Assembly (NCBI RefSeq): GCF_014191375.1
Contig: NZ_JACHWN010000002.1
Location: forward strand, 62,001-126,000
Direction of reading: 5' to 3'
DNA length: 64,000 nt
From: Mesorhizobium sp. RMAD-H1
GTDB taxonomy: Bacteria; Pseudomonadota; Alphaproteobacteria; Rhizobiales; Rhizobiaceae
A program made the translations under genes and the position numbers. Of this stretch, positions 62,688 to 64,000 are shown one piece after another (within the stretch, counting starts at the first letter, position 1; every line of letters starts with the position of its first letter). The notes beneath the pieces are model-generated. The model was not told where the DNA came from. It worked only from the letters and a program-made list of their open reading frames with translations, and made no database searches.

Positions 62688-62739
62688 GTCGTCGTCTCCA
62701 TCACTTGCATCGGCCCTGCCCCATGAACATTATCGGAAT

Positions 62740-62790
62740 TGCTCTACAGCATCGGCTGGAAAACCGGAATTGGTTTTCCGAGGGCCGACA
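62740..62790. repeat. Short interspersed palindrome upstream of DUF502
   Basis: GGAAAACC/GGTTTTCC (62758-62765 with 62772-62779) with a 6-base spacer, preceded by GCTCTACAGC. The pattern is like the short repeated palindromes common between genes of Hyphomicrobiales. Family assignment is from memory and tentative. Confidence 0.4.
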
Positions 62791-62871
62791 TCAATTCAGA
62801 TAGCCATGCCGTCTTCGCGCGTCCAGATGATACGCAAAGACCAAGGCAAGGGCTTCCGGGAAGGCCGATTC

Positions 62872-64000
62872 CTATTCAACCGTCACCGACTTCGCCAGAT
62901 TGCGCGGCTGATCGACGTCCGTGCCCATGAAGACGGCTGTGTAATAGGCCAGCATCTGGATCGGCAGCGCATAGATCAGCGGCGCGATGATCTCCGGCAT
63001 ATCCGGCAGGACGATCGTGTCGAGCGTCTTGATGTTTGCATGCGCCGCGCCCTTGGTGTCGGTGATCAGGATGATGCGTCCGCCGCGCGCGGCCACCTCC
63101 TGCATGTTAGAGACGGTCTTCTCGTAGAGCTTGTCATAGGGCGCGATGACGATGACCGGCATGGTCTCGTCGATGAGCGCGATGGGCCCGTGCTTCAGCT
63201 CACCGGCCGCATAGCCTTCGGCATGGATATAGGAGATCTCCTTCAGCTTCAGTGCGCCTTCCATGGCGAGCGGGAAGCTCGTCCCGCGACCGAGGTAAAG
63301 CGCGTGCTTGACCAGCATCAGCTCGCGGCACACGGCCTCGATCTGCGGCGAAAGGCGCAGCACCTCATTGGCGAAGCGCGGCACCTCCGAAAGATGACGG
63401 ACGAGACGCTGCTCTTCCTTTTCATCGATCGTGCCGCGATCCTTGCCGGCCGCGATGGCAAGCGAAGCCAGGACGGAGAGCTGGCAGGTGAAGGCCTTGG
63501 TCGAGGCGACGCCGATTTCCGGCCCGGCGAGCGTCGGGAAAACGACGTCCGATTCCCGCGCGATGGTCGATTCCTTCACATTGACGATCGAGGCGATCTC
63601 CAGCCCCTCGCCCTTGCAATAGCGCAGGCTCGCCAGCGTGTCGGCCGTTTCGCCCGATTGCGAGACGAAAAGCGCGAGCGTGTCCTTCGACAGCGGCATT
63701 TCGCGATAGCGGAATTCCGACGCAATATCGATATCGACCGGCATGCGGGCGATCTGTTCGAACCAGTATTTGCCGATGGAGGCGGCGTAGAAGGCGGTGC
63801 CGCAAGCTGAGATCGCCAGCCGGCCCACTTTGGAGAAATCGACCGGGACGCTTTCGGCCCTCGTTTTGCCGCGGGTGAAATCGAGGTAATGCGCGAGCGT
63901 GTGGGAGATGACCTCCGGCTGCTCGTGGATTTCCTTTTCCATGAAATGGCGGTGATTGCCCTTGCTCACCAGAAAGGCCGTGCCGGCGGATTTCTGGATC
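62872..64000 (-). CDS. glmS: Glucosamine-6-phosphate synthase, N-terminus outside window
   Basis: Makes glucosamine-6-phosphate from fructose-6-phosphate and glutamine, the first step of UDP-GlcNAc synthesis for peptidoglycan and LPS. Only the C-terminal 375 residues are visible: a piece of the linker (GNHRHFMEKEIHEQPEV) and both SIS isomerase domains (SQSGETADTLASLRY, LGRGTSFPLAMEGALKLKE, AEGYAAGELKHGPIALID). The end RNLAKSVTVE is the conserved C-terminus. The glutaminase domain lies to the right of the window. Confidence 0.96.
   Translation of the reverse strand, partial: IQKSAGTAFLVSKGNHRHFMEKEIHEQPEVISHTLAHYLDFTRGKTRAESVPVDFSKVGRLAISACGTAFYAASIGKYWFEQIARMPVDIDIASEFRYREMPLSKDTLALFVSQSGETADTLASLRYCKGEGLEIASIVNVKESTIARESDVVFPTLAGPEIGVASTKAFTCQLSVLASLAIAAGKDRGTIDEKEEQRLVRHLSEVPRFANEVLRLSPQIEAVCRELMLVKHALYLGRGTSFPLAMEGALKLKEISYIHAEGYAAGELKHGPIALIDETMPVIVIAPYDKLYEKTVSNMQEVAARGGRIILITDTKGAAHANIKTLDTIVLPDMPEIIAPLIYALPIQMLAYYTAVFMGTDVDQPRNLAKSVTVE

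Overview
The window is ordinary chromosomal DNA from a Hyphomicrobiales alphaproteobacterium, most likely of the Brucella/Ochrobactrum group. The grounds are GC-rich, densely packed genes; an EipB-type envelope protein with its two diagnostic cysteines; phosphatidylcholine synthase; DUF1489, DUF2336 and DUF1624 proteins; SPOR-tailed D,D-carboxypeptidases; and the rpsB-tsf-pyrH-frr and sdhE-mfd // recG orders. This is inferred from protein families read by eye, with no database search. I see no phage, plasmid, insertion sequence, CRISPR array or rRNA operon.

Layout. 1-3339: the minus-strand operon rpsB-tsf-pyrH-frr (frr runs off the left edge). 3340-8403: eipB, then RidA, glycerophosphodiesterase, a FemAB-like acyltransferase, a HIT protein and the AzlCD exporter. 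8443-13260: clpS-clpA and a D,D-carboxypeptidase. 13569-20250: DUF1489, serine ammonia-lyase, a 32-residue membrane peptide with its own terminator, a YdcF-type protein, a DUF1624 membrane acyltransferase, a LiuR-like MerR regulator and MgtE. 20248-23155: an envelope-flavoured plus-strand run (cysteine phosphatase, two small membrane proteins, glycosyltransferase 25, polysaccharide deacetylase). 23162-28127: DUF2336, a MaoC hydratase with a CitE-like lyase, a nitroreductase with a flavin reductase, and a repeat-containing exported protein. 28200-33970: thrS, a second D,D-carboxypeptidase, yidD with a degenerate Fe-S scaffold protein, folE and hisI. 34094-42343: a patatin lipase, tRNA-Leu(GAG), small genes, lipB, a biotin-dependent carboxylase alpha chain, an EamA transporter and parE. 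42640-47419: a complete BMP-type nucleoside ABC transporter. 47535-55623: quinone oxidoreductase, pcs, a UbiH-like hydroxylase, an AEC transporter, HspQ, an IalB-like protein, a YejA-like binding protein and a FrnE-like DsbA. 55637-64000: mfd, sdhE, recG, DUF502 and glmS (running off the right edge).

Functionally the window mixes translation (rpsB, tsf, frr, thrS, tRNA-Leu), protein quality control (clpAS, hspQ), DNA topology and repair (parE, mfd, recG), cell-envelope building (eipB, two D,D-carboxypeptidases, pcs, glmS, glycosyltransferase and deacetylase) and transport.

The most notable non-gene structure is a dispersed palindromic element present three times (near 35.2, 42.5 and 59.3 kb). 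It has arms of about 39 bp, each arm is itself a hairpin, and one copy carries compensatory base changes. In two copies the recognisable left end starts at the stop codon of the gene before it. Other points worth a look are two very short candidate genes (32 and 35 codons), an upstream reading frame coupled to folE by a TGATG overlap, and an IscU-like protein lacking the third cysteine and the aspartate. I do not see a convincing new multi-gene system.
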